A model generated the notes under the pieces. That model made no database searches. It was not told the DNA's origin and was given only the letters and a program-made list of their open reading frames with translations. Below, in pieces: positions 41,566 to 51,472 of a stretch of DNA of 64,000 nucleotides. This DNA comes from CAILZL01 sp050248275. GTDB taxonomy: Bacteria; Pseudomonadota; Gammaproteobacteria; Steroidobacterales; Steroidobacteraceae. A program made the translations under genes and the position numbers. The DNA lies in the NCBI GenBank assembly GCA_050248275.1, contig JBFWSR010000005.1, forward strand, positions 62,001 to 126,000, read 5' to 3'. Within the stretch, counting starts at the first letter, position 1, and the number at the start of each line of letters is the position of its first letter.

Positions 41566-44442
41566 ATGGCGTTGGATCACAGCGACAAATTGAAGTCTGT
41601 AAAAGGCGCGAGCGAGGACAGCGCCGTTGTTTCGACCGGCAGACATGCTGACGGGGTCCAGAGTCCCGATCATGCGCCGCAGCCGGATTCCAGAATCGGT
41701 AAAGCATCGCCGGCGGAGCACAGCCTGCGCCCGCCTAAATTGGCGCCGACGCGCCGCAGGATCAGCGAAGGCGCCAATTTTCCGCGCGGCGCCACCTGGG
41801 ACGGACTTGGCGTCAATTTTTCGCTGTTTTCGGCCAATGCAACCAAGGTTGAGCTTTGCCTGTTCGACGATGCGGGTGAAAAGGAAATCGACCGTATCGA
41901 GTTGCCCGAATACACCGACGAGGTGTGGCATGGTTATCTGCCCGATGCGCGTCCGGGCACCGTTTATGGATACCGTGTGCATGGACCGTATGAGCCGGAT
42001 GCCGGCCATCGCTTCAATCCCAACAAGCTGCTGATCGATCCCTATGCCAGGCAGTTGGTTGGCGAGTTGCGCTGGGGGCCTGAATTGTTTGGCTACAAGA
42101 TCGGTTCACGGGATCGCGACAAATCATTCGACACGCGCGACAGTGCGCATCTGGTGCCAAAGTCACGGGTCATAGATCCGGCCTTCACCTGGGGACGGGA
42201 GCTGCGTCCTGCGGTGCCCTGGGATCGCACCATTATTTATGAAATGCATCCGAAAGGATTTACGCAGCTTAACCATGCCATTCCCGAGGAGCATCGCGGC
42301 AAGTTCGCGGGACTTGCCCATGTGGAAGTGGTGGAATACCTGCGCAACCTGGGCATCACATCGGTGGAGCTGATGCCCATCCACGCTTTTGTCGATGACA
42401 GTTATCTGATTGAAAAAGGATTGCGCAACTATTGGGGCTACAATTCACTGGCGTTTTTTGCGCCGGCGCCGCGCTATATGCACTCGTCTCGCGCCAACGA
42501 GTTCAAGGAGATGGTGAATCAATTTCATGCGGCCGGCATAGAGGTGATTCTTGATGTGGTCTACAACCACACTGCGGAAGGTAATGAGCTGGGGCCCACG
42601 CTGTCGCTGAAGGGCATCGATAACGCCAGTTATTATCGGCTCCTGCCGGATAACAATCGTTTCTATATTAACGATACCGGCACCGGCAATACCGTCAACC
42701 TGTCGCATCCGCGGGTATTGCAGATGGTCGCCGATAGTCTGCGCTACTGGGCCACGGAAATGCGTGTCGATGGTTTTCGTTTCGATCTGGCCACAATTCT
42801 TGCGCGCGAACATTATGGATTTGATGAAGGCGGCGGCTTTCTGGATTCATGCAGGCAGGATCCGGTGCTGTCCAGCGTCAAGCTGATCGCTGAGCCGTGG
42901 GACATTGGTCCCGGCGGTTACCAGGTGGGTGGTTTTCCGCCTGGTTGGGCGGAGTGGAACGATCGCTATCGCGACACGGTGCGCAGCTTCTGGAAGGGCG
43001 ATGACGGCAGGCTGGGAGAACTGGCCGGGCGCATTGTTGGCTCGGGCGATCTGTTCAACAAGCGCGGCAGGAAGCCTTGGTCGAGCATCAATTTCATCAC
43101 TGCTCACGATGGCTTCACTCTCAACGATCTCGTGTCGTACAACGACAAGCACAACGAAGCGAATGGCGAAGACAACCGCGATGGCCATTCCAACAACCAC
43201 TCATGGAATCATGGCGTGGAAGGCCCTACCGATGATCCGAAAATTACCGCGCTGCGCGAACGCCAGAAACGCAACATGATGGCCACGCTATTGCTGTCGC
43301 AAGGTACGCCTATGATTCTCGCCGGCGATGAGTTTGGTCATACGCAGCAGGGCAACAACAATGCCTACGCCCAGGACAACGAAGTGACCTGGCTCAATTG
43401 GCGGGGCATTGGCACGCAAGGCCGGCAAATGTTGAACTTCGTGCGCAAGCTGATCCGGATCAGGCACAGCTATCCCATCCTGCATCGTGGTCGTTTCCTG
43501 AGCGGCGAGTACAATCCCGATCTGGATGTCAAGGATGTTACCTGGATTGCGCCGGATGCTGGCGAGATGACTCAGGAGCAATGGACTGATTCGCGCGCCA
43601 AATGTTTCGGCATGGTGTTTGACGGGCGCGCGCAGGTCAGCGGGATAAAGCGACGCGGGTCTGATTCCACCCTGCTCATCATAATGAATGCCTACCATGA
43701 TGTAGTGAACTTCACGCTGCCGGAGGTGACTGAAGGAAAGTCATGGAAGTGTCTTATAGACACCAATGTGCCGGAAGCGTTGGACCAGCCAAGTTATGCA
43801 TGCGGGCATATCTATGAAGTCACTGGACGGTCCTTGTTGCTATTTGTGCTGAGTCAGAATGCGCTTCATGAGACCCAACTGAAACGGACGGTAACGAGCT
43901 CGGTAATGGAGCATCTCATTGTCGAATCCGTGGTCGAAACAGTCGTCGCCACCGATATTGGAGAAACCGGCATGCGCAAACGAATCATCGCTCCCGCCGA
44001 GAAAGTTGACAGCGTCCCCGATGCAGAATGGCTCGACATGGAGCAGGTTGCCACTGCCGAAATTTCTTCGGAAGACAGTGAACATCCCATTGAACAGGCG
44101 TTTCAGCCTGATTCTTCCGGGTGGCGCGCTGCGGTGCCCGGCATTCAGACCATCAGGCTGATTTTCAGCAGGCCGCAGCGGCTGAACAGGATATGGCTGC
44201 ACTTTGTTGAGCAGGAACTGGAACGCACCCAGGAGTATGTGCTGCGATGGTCGGCCGAGGATGGCAAAACATTTCGAGAAATTGCCCGACAGCAATGGAA
44301 TTTCAGCCCGCGCGGGGCCACCACGGAAATCGAGGACCATGAGGTTAATCTGACTGGCGTCACGGTTCTGGAGCTGACCATCATCCCTGACGTCAGCGGC
44401 GGCAATGCCGTGGCATCACTGGCGCAAATGCGGATTTCTTGA
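41566..44442 (+). CDS. glgX: GlgX debranching enzyme with N- and C-terminal extensions
   Basis: A 958-residue protein. Residues ~65-770 are isoamylase-type GlgX: NFPRGATWDGLGVNFSLFS, YEMHPKGFTQ, VILDVVYNHTAEGNE, VDGFRFDLATIL (nucleophile Asp), VKLIAEPWDIGPGGYQ (Glu), NFITAHDGFTLNDLV (Asp) and QDNEVTWLNW. It removes alpha-1,6 branches. The first ~60 residues are low-complexity, and a ~180-residue tail follows: an acidic linker, then a ~100-residue C-terminal domain (IRLIFSRPQRLNRIWLHF, ERTQEYVLRWSAEDG, IARQQWNFSP) resembling a discoidin-like carbohydrate-binding fold. The ATG at 41566 is preferred to a TTG 18 bases upstream. Confidence 0.92.
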   Translation: MALDHSDKLKSVKGASEDSAVVSTGRHADGVQSPDHAPQPDSRIGKASPAEHSLRPPKLAPTRRRISEGANFPRGATWDGLGVNFSLFSANATKVELCLFDDAGEKEIDRIELPEYTDEVWHGYLPDARPGTVYGYRVHGPYEPDAGHRFNPNKLLIDPYARQLVGELRWGPELFGYKIGSRDRDKSFDTRDSAHLVPKSRVIDPAFTWGRELRPAVPWDRTIIYEMHPKGFTQLNHAIPEEHRGKFAGLAHVEVVEYLRNLGITSVELMPIHAFVDDSYLIEKGLRNYWGYNSLAFFAPAPRYMHSSRANEFKEMVNQFHAAGIEVILDVVYNHTAEGNELGPTLSLKGIDNASYYRLLPDNNRFYINDTGTGNTVNLSHPRVLQMVADSLRYWATEMRVDGFRFDLATILAREHYGFDEGGGFLDSCRQDPVLSSVKLIAEPWDIGPGGYQVGGFPPGWAEWNDRYRDTVRSFWKGDDGRLGELAGRIVGSGDLFNKRGRKPWSSINFITAHDGFTLNDLVSYNDKHNEANGEDNRDGHSNNHSWNHGVEGPTDDPKITALRERQKRNMMATLLLSQGTPMILAGDEFGHTQQGNNNAYAQDNEVTWLNWRGIGTQGRQMLNFVRKLIRIRHSYPILHRGRFLSGEYNPDLDVKDVTWIAPDAGEMTQEQWTDSRAKCFGMVFDGRAQVSGIKRRGSDSTLLIIMNAYHDVVNFTLPEVTEGKSWKCLIDTNVPEALDQPSYACGHIYEVTGRSLLLFVLSQNALHETQLKRTVTSSVMEHLIVESVVETVVATDIGETGMRKRIIAPAEKVDSVPDAEWLDMEQVATAEISSEDSEHPIEQAFQPDSSGWRAAVPGIQTIRLIFSRPQRLNRIWLHFVEQELERTQEYVLRWSAEDGKTFREIARQQWNFSPRGATTEIEDHEVNLTGVTVLELTIIPDVSGGNAVASLAQMRIS

Positions 44443-44739
44443 GGATGCAGCGTCACCGCTCTATCTAACAACGCCACCTGAAGCGGTGTTCAGCGGCGGC
44501 TTGTGGCTGCTGCGGTGATGCTGGACGCATGACTTCATCTATCGCTTCCTCAGGCAAAACTGTCAGATAGCGGAACGTATTGTGAATTCGGAGTATCCCA
44601 ATATCCAGAGGTTCCTTGACGTCTTGTTTTTCCTTGCGCGCCATGCTGAGTATTCCCGCAACCGGGTGTATGCTCGATCTTGCCTCTGAATGCCAGTGGC
44701 GGGCGTATCGTCATTACCTCCTGCTGTTTTCCGGGTTCC

Positions 44740-47700
44740 ATGCCGCTCAGCTATTTTCATCCTGCCGTGCAGTCCTGGTTCGATCGGGCATTTGCTGCGC
44801 CGACATCGGTGCAGCGCGATGCGTGGTCGGCCATTGCGCGGGGTCGGCACACGCTGATTGCCGCGCCGACCGGTTCAGGCAAGACGCTGGCGGCATTTCT
44901 GACGGCGATTGATTCCTTGGTGCGGCAGGCGGCGCGCGGCTGGATCGACGATGCGGTGCAGGTGGTGTACGTCTCGCCACTCAAGGCCTTGTCGAATGAC
45001 GTGGAGCGCAATCTACAAGTGCCGCTGGCAGGCATCACCGAAACGTTGTTACAACAGGGCAGCGCCGCTGCCGAGATTCGCGCGCAGGTGCGTACCGGCG
45101 ACACGCCGCAGATCGAGCGCATGGCGATGCGTCGCCGGCCGCCGCACATTCTGGTCACCACGCCCGAGTCTTTATATCTGTTGCTCACCAGTGTGTCCGG
45201 CCGCGACATGCTGGCGACCACACGCACGGTGATCGTCGATGAAATTCATGCCGTCGCGAACGGCAAGCGTGGTTCACATCTGGCGTTGTCATTGGAACGG
45301 TTGTCAGCGCTGTGTGCGCATCCGGTGCAACGCATTGGCTTGTCGGCAACGCAAAAGCCGATTGAGGAGATCGCACATTTTCTGACCGGCAGCAGCGAAA
45401 CAAACGACTGCACCATCGTCGATAGCGGTCATGTGCGCCAACGCGACATTCAGATGGTGTTGCCGGACGCGCCGCTGGAAGCGGTGATGTCCAATGAAGT
45501 ATGGCAGACCGTGTACGACAAACTGGCGGGTCTGATCGACACACATCGCACCACGCTGGTGTTCGCCAACACGCGGCGCATGGTGGAGCGCGTAGCGCGG
45601 CAACTGACCGAGCGACTCGGCGAGCAGCATGTCGCTGCGCATCATGGTTCCCTGTCGAAGGAAACCCGCTTCGATGCCGAGCAGCGTTTGAAAGCTGGCA
45701 ATTTACGGGTGCTGGTGGCCACGGCTTCGCTGGAGCTGGGCATCGACATTGGCGATGTGGATCTGGTCTGCCAGCTGGGCTCGCCGCGTTCCATTGCGGC
45801 CTTCCTGCAACGAGTGGGTCGCGCCAATCACTCGATCAGTGGTGTGCCCAGGGGGCGCCTGTTTCCCTTGAGCCGCGACGAACTGGTGGAATGCACGGCG
45901 CTGCTTGATGCTGTAAGGCGCGGTGAACTGGATCGTTTGCTGATACCGCTTAAACCACTGGATGTGCTGGCCCAGCAGATGGTGGCTGAAGTGGCTTCGC
46001 GCGAGTATGGCGAAGATGAACTGTATCGACTCGTGACGCGTGCGTGGCCATATCGCGAATTGCAGCGTGACGAGTTTGACGAGGTGCTGCGCATGCTGTC
46101 GGAAGGTTTCGCCACCCGCCGTGGCCGGCAGAGCGCCTATCTGCATCGCGATGCGGTGAATCACCGTTTGCGTGCGCGCAAGGGCGCGCGGCTGACCGCC
46201 ATCACCTGCGGTGGCGCCATTCCCGATGTGGCCGACTATCGCGTGATTCTGGAGCCGCAGGAAATTTTCATCGGCACGCTGAACGAAGACTTCGCCATCG
46301 AAAGCCAGGCCGGCGATATTTTTCAGCTGGGCAATGCCTCGTATCGCATTCAACGCATCGAAGCCGGGCGCGTGCGCGTGGAAGACGCCAGGGGTCAACC
46401 GCCCACCTTGCCGTTCTGGCTGGGCGAAGCGCCGGCACGTACCGATGAATTGTCGCAGGCCGTATCGCGCCTGCGCAGCGAGATCGATGCTGCTTTGCCC
46501 ACGACCGATGAAGCGCAGCTCAAGCAATGCATCGCCATGCTGATGCAGCACCATGAGCTGAGCGAATCGGCAGCGCGCCAGCTGGTTGATTATCTCGCGG
46601 CAGCCAAAGCCATGCTGGGCCGGTTGCCCATTCAGCAGTGTCTGGTATTCGAACGCTTCTTCGATGAAAGCGGCGGCATGCAGCTGGTGATTCATTCGCC
46701 TTTCGGGGCGCGCGTGAATCGTGCTTATGGACTGGCGCTGCGCAAATGTTTCTGCCGCAGCTTCAATTTTGAATTGCAGGCGGCGGCCACCGAAGATGCA
46801 GTGATCCTGTCGCTGGGCGAGACCCACAGCTTCGAGCTGGCCGAAGTGGCGCGTTATCTTCATAGCCAGAGTGTGCGCGAGATATTGATTCAGGCCATGC
46901 TGGATTCGCCGCTGTTTACCACTCGCTGGCGCTGGGTGACCAGTATTGCCCTGGCGGTACAACGCTATCGTGGCGGCAAGCGTACGCCCGCGCCGCTGCA
47001 ACGCATGGCAGCGGAAGATCTGGTGTCAGTGGTGTTCCCCGAACAACTGGCCTGCCTGGAGAACATTCAGGGCGATCGCGAAATTCCCGATCATCCCCTG
47101 GTGAATCAAACCATCCATGACTGCCTGTATGAAGCCATGGACATTGTCGGCCTGGAACGGCTGCTGACAGATATTGAAAACAACCGCATTCAAGTGATTG
47201 CCTGCGATCTGCCCACGCCTTCGCCACTGTCGCAGGAAATTCTCACCGCCAAACCCTATGCCTTTCTCGATGATGCGCCACTGGAGGAACGACGCACCCA
47301 GGCCGTGGCCAGTCGCCGCTGGCTGGACCCGCAGACCGCTGCCGAGTTCGGCAAGCTGGATGAACGCGCCATTGCACAGGTGCGTGACGAAGCGTGGCCG
47401 TCGGTGGACAACGTTGATGAATTGCACGATGCCCTGATGTCGATGGGCCTGTGCGCCGAAGCAGAGGCGCAACGCAGCGGCTGGGAGGCTTTCTTCAACC
47501 CTTTGTTGCAGACAGGACGTGCCACAACAATGCTGGTGGCTGGCAATGAATCCGGCTTCTGGCTGGCGGCGGAACGCATGCCCATGATGGCGGCGCTGTA
47601 TCCGCAGGCGGAATTCAAACCAGCATTGAATCTGCCTGCCGAGTTCACCATGCAACAGTGGGACGCCGATACGGCGCTGGTTGAATTATTGCGCGGTCGC

Positions 47701-49041
47701 CTGCAGGCAATGGGGCCAGTCACTGCTGCTGCGTTGAGCGCATGTTTGCAGTTATCGCTTGCTGCCATCGACATGACCTTGCTCAAACTGGAATCGCAGG
47801 GTTTTGTCATGCGCGGTCAGTTCACATCAGATACCCGTGCACTCGAATGGTGTGAACGACGCCTGCTGGCGCGCATTCATCGTTACACCGTGCAAAGCCT
47901 GCGTGCCGAGATTGAACCGGTATCGCCTGCCGACTTCATGCGTTTCCTGTTGCAGTGGCAGGGTGTGGTGCGCAGTCCACGGCCGCAGGGTGTGGAAGCG
48001 TTGCAGGGCATTATTGAACAACTCGAAGGCATCGAAGTGCCGGCTGCTGCCTGGGAGAGCGAGATTCTGCCTGCACGCATGCAGGACTATGACCCCAACT
48101 GGCTGGACAGCGTGTGCCTGTCGGGCCGTGCGCTGTGGTTACGCCTGCAGGCTGCCAGCAGTGGCGCAGCGCCGGTGCGCGCCACGCCGATCGTGTTGCT
48201 GACCCGCAAGCATCTTGCCTTGTGGCAAACACCTGAAGAGACAGCGGCTGCCGATTTGCGGTTGGGCCACTCCGCGCAGCGCATTCGCGAATACCTGCAG
48301 GCGCAGGGCGCTTCCTTCTTTGCCGATATTGCGCACGGCAGTGGCCTGCTGCAAGCACAGGCAGAAGAAGGATTGAGCGAGCTGGTCGCCACGGGCCTGG
48401 TCAGCGCCGACAGTTTCAGTGGTTTGCGCGCGCTGGTGCTGCCCATGGATCGCAAACGCAAGATGGCGTCTCGCGGGTTGCGCATCGCACAGTTCGGTCT
48501 GGAAGATGCAGGTCGCTGGAGTCTGGTGCGTCGTCATGTCGGCGTGCAGATGGATGATCGTCTCGAACAACTCGTGTTCATCCTGTTGCGGCGTTATGGC
48601 GTGGTGTTCCGCAAGTTGCTGGTGCATGAAAGCGCACCACTGCCGCCCTGGCATGAGTTGCTGCGTGTGTTCCGGCAACTGGAAGCGCAGGGCCTGATTC
48701 GTGGCGGCCGCTTTGTGGGTGGCGTAAGTGGCGAACAATATGCTTTGCCCGAAGCCGTGACCGCGCTGCGTGCGCTACACAAACAGCCGCTGGATGGACA
48801 GTTGATTTCCCTGTCCGCAGCCGATCCGTTAAACCTCAGCAGTGTGTTGATTCCCGGACCGCGCATTCCGGCGTTGACCGGCAATCGTCTGTTGCTGCGC
48901 GATGGCGTGTTGATTGCCAGTCATGTGGGTGGCCAGTCGCAACTGCATGTCAGCTTCACTCCGGCGGACGAATGGAACGCGCGTAATGCACTGCTGCACA
49001 AGCGCATGCCCGGCGTTTCGTTATCGGCACGTAGCAGTTAG
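44740..49041 (+). CDS. lhr: Lhr helicase (full-length, with C-terminal domain)
   Basis: A 1433-residue superfamily 2 helicase, full-length Lhr type (usually ~1450-1540). Walker A is APTGSGKTLAAF (residues ~42-53), followed by VYVSPLKALSNDV, VDEIHAVANGKRGSHL (DEIH), LVFANTRRMVER and FLQRVGRANH. The first ~860 residues are the helicase, winged-helix and Lhr core; the remainder is the Lhr C-terminal domain. It unwinds RNA:DNA or DNA duplexes 3' to 5' and is linked to DNA repair. The start at 44740 (MPLSYFHPAV) fits homologues. A 25-base piece of its 5' end recurs at 29604. Confidence 0.95.
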   Translation: MPLSYFHPAVQSWFDRAFAAPTSVQRDAWSAIARGRHTLIAAPTGSGKTLAAFLTAIDSLVRQAARGWIDDAVQVVYVSPLKALSNDVERNLQVPLAGITETLLQQGSAAAEIRAQVRTGDTPQIERMAMRRRPPHILVTTPESLYLLLTSVSGRDMLATTRTVIVDEIHAVANGKRGSHLALSLERLSALCAHPVQRIGLSATQKPIEEIAHFLTGSSETNDCTIVDSGHVRQRDIQMVLPDAPLEAVMSNEVWQTVYDKLAGLIDTHRTTLVFANTRRMVERVARQLTERLGEQHVAAHHGSLSKETRFDAEQRLKAGNLRVLVATASLELGIDIGDVDLVCQLGSPRSIAAFLQRVGRANHSISGVPRGRLFPLSRDELVECTALLDAVRRGELDRLLIPLKPLDVLAQQMVAEVASREYGEDELYRLVTRAWPYRELQRDEFDEVLRMLSEGFATRRGRQSAYLHRDAVNHRLRARKGARLTAITCGGAIPDVADYRVILEPQEIFIGTLNEDFAIESQAGDIFQLGNASYRIQRIEAGRVRVEDARGQPPTLPFWLGEAPARTDELSQAVSRLRSEIDAALPTTDEAQLKQCIAMLMQHHELSESAARQLVDYLAAAKAMLGRLPIQQCLVFERFFDESGGMQLVIHSPFGARVNRAYGLALRKCFCRSFNFELQAAATEDAVILSLGETHSFELAEVARYLHSQSVREILIQAMLDSPLFTTRWRWVTSIALAVQRYRGGKRTPAPLQRMAAEDLVSVVFPEQLACLENIQGDREIPDHPLVNQTIHDCLYEAMDIVGLERLLTDIENNRIQVIACDLPTPSPLSQEILTAKPYAFLDDAPLEERRTQAVASRRWLDPQTAAEFGKLDERAIAQVRDEAWPSVDNVDELHDALMSMGLCAEAEAQRSGWEAFFNPLLQTGRATTMLVAGNESGFWLAAERMPMMAALYPQAEFKPALNLPAEFTMQQWDADTALVELLRGRLQAMGPVTAAALSACLQLSLAAIDMTLLKLESQGFVMRGQFTSDTRALEWCERRLLARIHRYTVQSLRAEIEPVSPADFMRFLLQWQGVVRSPRPQGVEALQGIIEQLEGIEVPAAAWESEILPARMQDYDPNWLDSVCLSGRALWLRLQAASSGAAPVRATPIVLLTRKHLALWQTPEETAAADLRLGHSAQRIREYLQAQGASFFADIAHGSGLLQAQAEEGLSELVATGLVSADSFSGLRALVLPMDRKRKMASRGLRIAQFGLEDAGRWSLVRRHVGVQMDDRLEQLVFILLRRYGVVFRKLLVHESAPLPPWHELLRVFRQLEAQGLIRGGRFVGGVSGEQYALPEAVTALRALHKQPLDGQLISLSAADPLNLSSVLIPGPRIPALTGNRLLLRDGVLIASHVGGQSQLHVSFTPADEWNARNALLHKRMPGVSLSARSS
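44768..44792 (+). repeat. 25-base repeat within lhr
   Basis: Identical to 29604-29628; here it encodes part of the Lhr N-terminus (QSWFDRAF). This is the intact original copy. Confidence 0.6.
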
Positions 49042-49076
49042 GAAGATTTACCAGTCAGACCCATGAGGAACCATGC

Positions 49077-49517
49077 ATGGCCGAAACCATCAGCCGCATC
49101 TGGCGAGAAGGTATTACATTGGCATCTCTACAAGCCAGAACCGCCGATACGCTGGTGAGGCACTTGGGCATAGAGATCACTGAGCTGGGCGACGATTATC
49201 TCACCGCCACCATGCCGGTGGATTCGCGCACCTGTCAGCCGATGCGCATCCTGCATGGCGGCGCTTCGGTGACGCTGGCGGAATCATTGGGCAGCTTTGC
49301 CGCCAACGCAGTGGTTGATGACGCTCGTCATGCCTGCGTCGGTCAGGAGATCAACGCCAATCATCTGCGTCCGGTGCCGGTGGGCCGCAAGGTGATTGGT
49401 ACGGCGCGTCCTTTTCATATCGGCGCGCGCAGTCATGTGTGGGGCATTGAAATCATGGATGAACGTGGCCAGCGGGTGTGCGTGTCGCGCATCACCATGG
49501 CGGTGATCAATCGTTGA
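49077..49517 (+). CDS. Hotdog-fold thioesterase (YdiI/PaaI-like)
   Basis: A 146-residue single hotdog-domain acyl-CoA thioesterase. The catalytic block ILHGGASVTLAESLGSFAA contains the family's HGG and the Glu used by the YdiI/PaaI type; GQEINANHLRPVPVG and SHVWGIEIMDE follow as expected. Substrates are typically aromatic or short-chain acyl-CoAs such as 1,4-dihydroxy-2-naphthoyl-CoA. A GAGGA ribosome site precedes ATG 49077. It is 35 bases after lhr. Confidence 0.9.
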   Translation: MAETISRIWREGITLASLQARTADTLVRHLGIEITELGDDYLTATMPVDSRTCQPMRILHGGASVTLAESLGSFAANAVVDDARHACVGQEINANHLRPVPVGRKVIGTARPFHIGARSHVWGIEIMDERGQRVCVSRITMAVINR

Positions 49518-49635
49518 CCCATCGTTGGGTCCGTTCACTGGTCAGTGTGGTTATAAGCAGTCACCACTTGTGGCAAAATCCCGGCCCAAGTGGCGAACCC
49601 CGGATTGATCGCGCCAGATTATTGAGATAGCAACC

Positions 49636-49842
49636 ATGATGACCATCGAGCATAGCACCAAGCCTGTCCAGCCGAATGCCCAGCAGCAGTACACCGTGAC
49701 TGCCGAAGATTTGCCTTTGTCCTGCCCGATGCCCGGCATGCAGTGGTGGAATTCGCATCCCAAGGTGTTTCTGCCGATCGAAAAAACCGGCTGGGCGAAA
49801 TGCCCGTATTGCAGCGCCGAGTACACGCTGAAAAAACAATAA
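49636..49842 (+). CDS. Zinc-finger protein of the NDUFS6/CHCC type
   Basis: A 68-residue protein ending in a zinc site LSCPMPGMQWWNSHPKV and KCPYCSAEYTL: Cys, His, Cys, Cys in the order of the CHCC-type zinc-finger family shared with the complex I subunit NDUFS6. Many Gammaproteobacteria carry this small cytosolic protein near LPS genes. Function is unknown. Two consecutive ATGs (49636, 49639) are equally possible. Confidence 0.85.
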   Translation: MMTIEHSTKPVQPNAQQQYTVTAEDLPLSCPMPGMQWWNSHPKVFLPIEKTGWAKCPYCSAEYTLKKQ

Positions 49843-49936
49843 CTAGAGTGATGATCGCCGGTCTGCGCCGGTGCCAGCGCGCCGGGCATGGCTGGGGTAT
49901 ATTGCCCGGATGCTCGAATCGGGGGAATCAACGGCG

Positions 49937-50671
49937 ATGGTCAATGTACTGTGCATCAAGTGGGGCCAGAAGTACGGCGCCCACTACGTCAATGTGCTGC
50001 GCTCCATGGTCAGCCGGCACTTGCAGCGGCCACACCGATTTATCTGTCTTACTGATGATGCGACCGGCATTGATCCCGGCGTGGAAGTGTTTCCCATGCC
50101 CAAGGTGGGGTTTGCGGATTTCGACGAGATGCAACCCTGGGCGCGCCAGCACGGCTGGCTGAAGCTGACATCGTTTGCCTGGCCGCTGTACGACCTGCAG
50201 GGACCGACCCTGTTCATTGATCTGGACGTGGTGATTGTCGGCGAGCTGGATTCCTTTTTCGATGTGCCCGGCGAGTTCGTGGTGATCCGCGAATGGGACA
50301 AGCGCGACGGCACTGGCAATACCTCCGTCTATCGCTTCAATGCCGGCGCACATCTGGATGCGCTGGAATACTTCAAGCAGCATGCCGACGCAGCGCGGCG
50401 CGAATACCGCAACGAACAGCAGTACATCACCACCTTCGTGGCGCGTCAGGGCAAGATGCAGTTCTGGCCGGAAGCCTGGTGCCGCAGTTTCAAGCGCCAT
50501 TGCGTGCGCGCCCATGTACTCAACTGGTTCCTGCCGCCGCGCATACCTGAAGACGCACGCATCATTGCCTTTCATGGCAAGCCCAATCCGCCCGATGCCA
50601 TCGCCGGCCGCAGCGGCAAGTGGTACCGGCGCGTGCTGCCGACCCAGTGGATCAAGGAGCATTGGCGTTAG
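49937..50671 (+). CDS. Putative glycosyltransferase
   Basis: A 244-residue protein starting MVNVLCIKWGQKYGAHYVNV. The GT-A-like core has FICLTDDATGI, then LFIDLDVVIVGELDSFFD with a DxD metal motif, YRFNAGAHLDALEYF, and KRHCVRAHVLNWF. It is likely a family-8-like sugar transferase. Position before kdkA suggests a role in LPS core or surface sugar synthesis. GGGGGA before ATG 49937 supports that start over the upstream extension. Its TAG stop overlaps the next gene's possible GTG start. Confidence 0.7.
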   Translation: MVNVLCIKWGQKYGAHYVNVLRSMVSRHLQRPHRFICLTDDATGIDPGVEVFPMPKVGFADFDEMQPWARQHGWLKLTSFAWPLYDLQGPTLFIDLDVVIVGELDSFFDVPGEFVVIREWDKRDGTGNTSVYRFNAGAHLDALEYFKQHADAARREYRNEQQYITTFVARQGKMQFWPEAWCRSFKRHCVRAHVLNWFLPPRIPEDARIIAFHGKPNPPDAIAGRSGKWYRRVLPTQWIKEHWR

Positions 50672-50676
50672 TGTTT

Positions 50677-51411
50677 ATGGAGTCGCAGCTCAGGCCGCTG
50701 GTGACAGATGGCATCCTGCACGATCCAGTGCTGATGCCCGAGGTACAACATGAGTTGTTTGAGCCTGATTATTGGCTGGCGCGCCATGCAGCCAGTGCGA
50801 CCGCAGGTGGACGCGGCAATGTGGTGTTCATCAACGATACGCAACGCCAATGGGTGCTGCGCCATTACCGCCGTGGCGGACTGATCGGCAAACTGATCGC
50901 TGATCAATATCTATGGCTGGGCGCTGAAGCCACGCGCTCTTTTCGTGAATGGCGTTTGCTGGCGCAGCTGCGTGCTCTGGAGTTGCCAGTGCCGATACCA
51001 GTGGCCGCGCGCTATATACGCAATGGTTTAAGTTATCGTGCCGATCTGCTCACTGCCACCATTGCCGGCGCCTGCACGCTGATGCAACGGCTGGCACAGG
51101 CGCCGATGCCGGCAACGGATTGGCAGCGTGTCGGCCAGGTCCTGGCGCGCCTTCATGCCGCCGGCGTGCATCACGCCGATCTCAATGCCAACAACATCGT
51201 GTTCGATGATCAGCAGGCAGTTTGGGTGCTCGACTTCGATCGCGGCCGCATCCGTACCGTGCAGAAGGCATGGATCGACACAGTGCTGGCGCGTCTGCTG
51301 CGTTCACTCAACAAACTGCATGAACGGCATGGAATTCATTTCCAGCTAGATGATTGGCAGCAGTTGCTACACGCGCATGATGTGCGATTGAGCCAGTTGC
51401 TCGAGCACTGA
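50677..51411 (+). CDS. kdkA: Kdo kinase KdkA
   Basis: A 244-residue kinase of the Kdo-kinase family, which phosphorylates Kdo at O-4 in LPS that carries a single Kdo. The protein-kinase-like catalytic motif HHADLNANNIVFDD and VLDFDRGRIR (Mg-binding Asp) are present; RHYRRGGLIGKLIADQYLW and EATRSFREWRLL are family blocks. A GTG at 50671, overlapping the previous stop, is an alternative start and better placed relative to AAGGAG. Confidence 0.9.
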   Translation: MESQLRPLVTDGILHDPVLMPEVQHELFEPDYWLARHAASATAGGRGNVVFINDTQRQWVLRHYRRGGLIGKLIADQYLWLGAEATRSFREWRLLAQLRALELPVPIPVAARYIRNGLSYRADLLTATIAGACTLMQRLAQAPMPATDWQRVGQVLARLHAAGVHHADLNANNIVFDDQQAVWVLDFDRGRIRTVQKAWIDTVLARLLRSLNKLHERHGIHFQLDDWQQLLHAHDVRLSQLLEH

Positions 51412-51472
51412 ACGTTTGGAGTGTGGGACGGCTCTTCTTCAATACTCGTAATAATTTTGCCCCAGACTTTAC

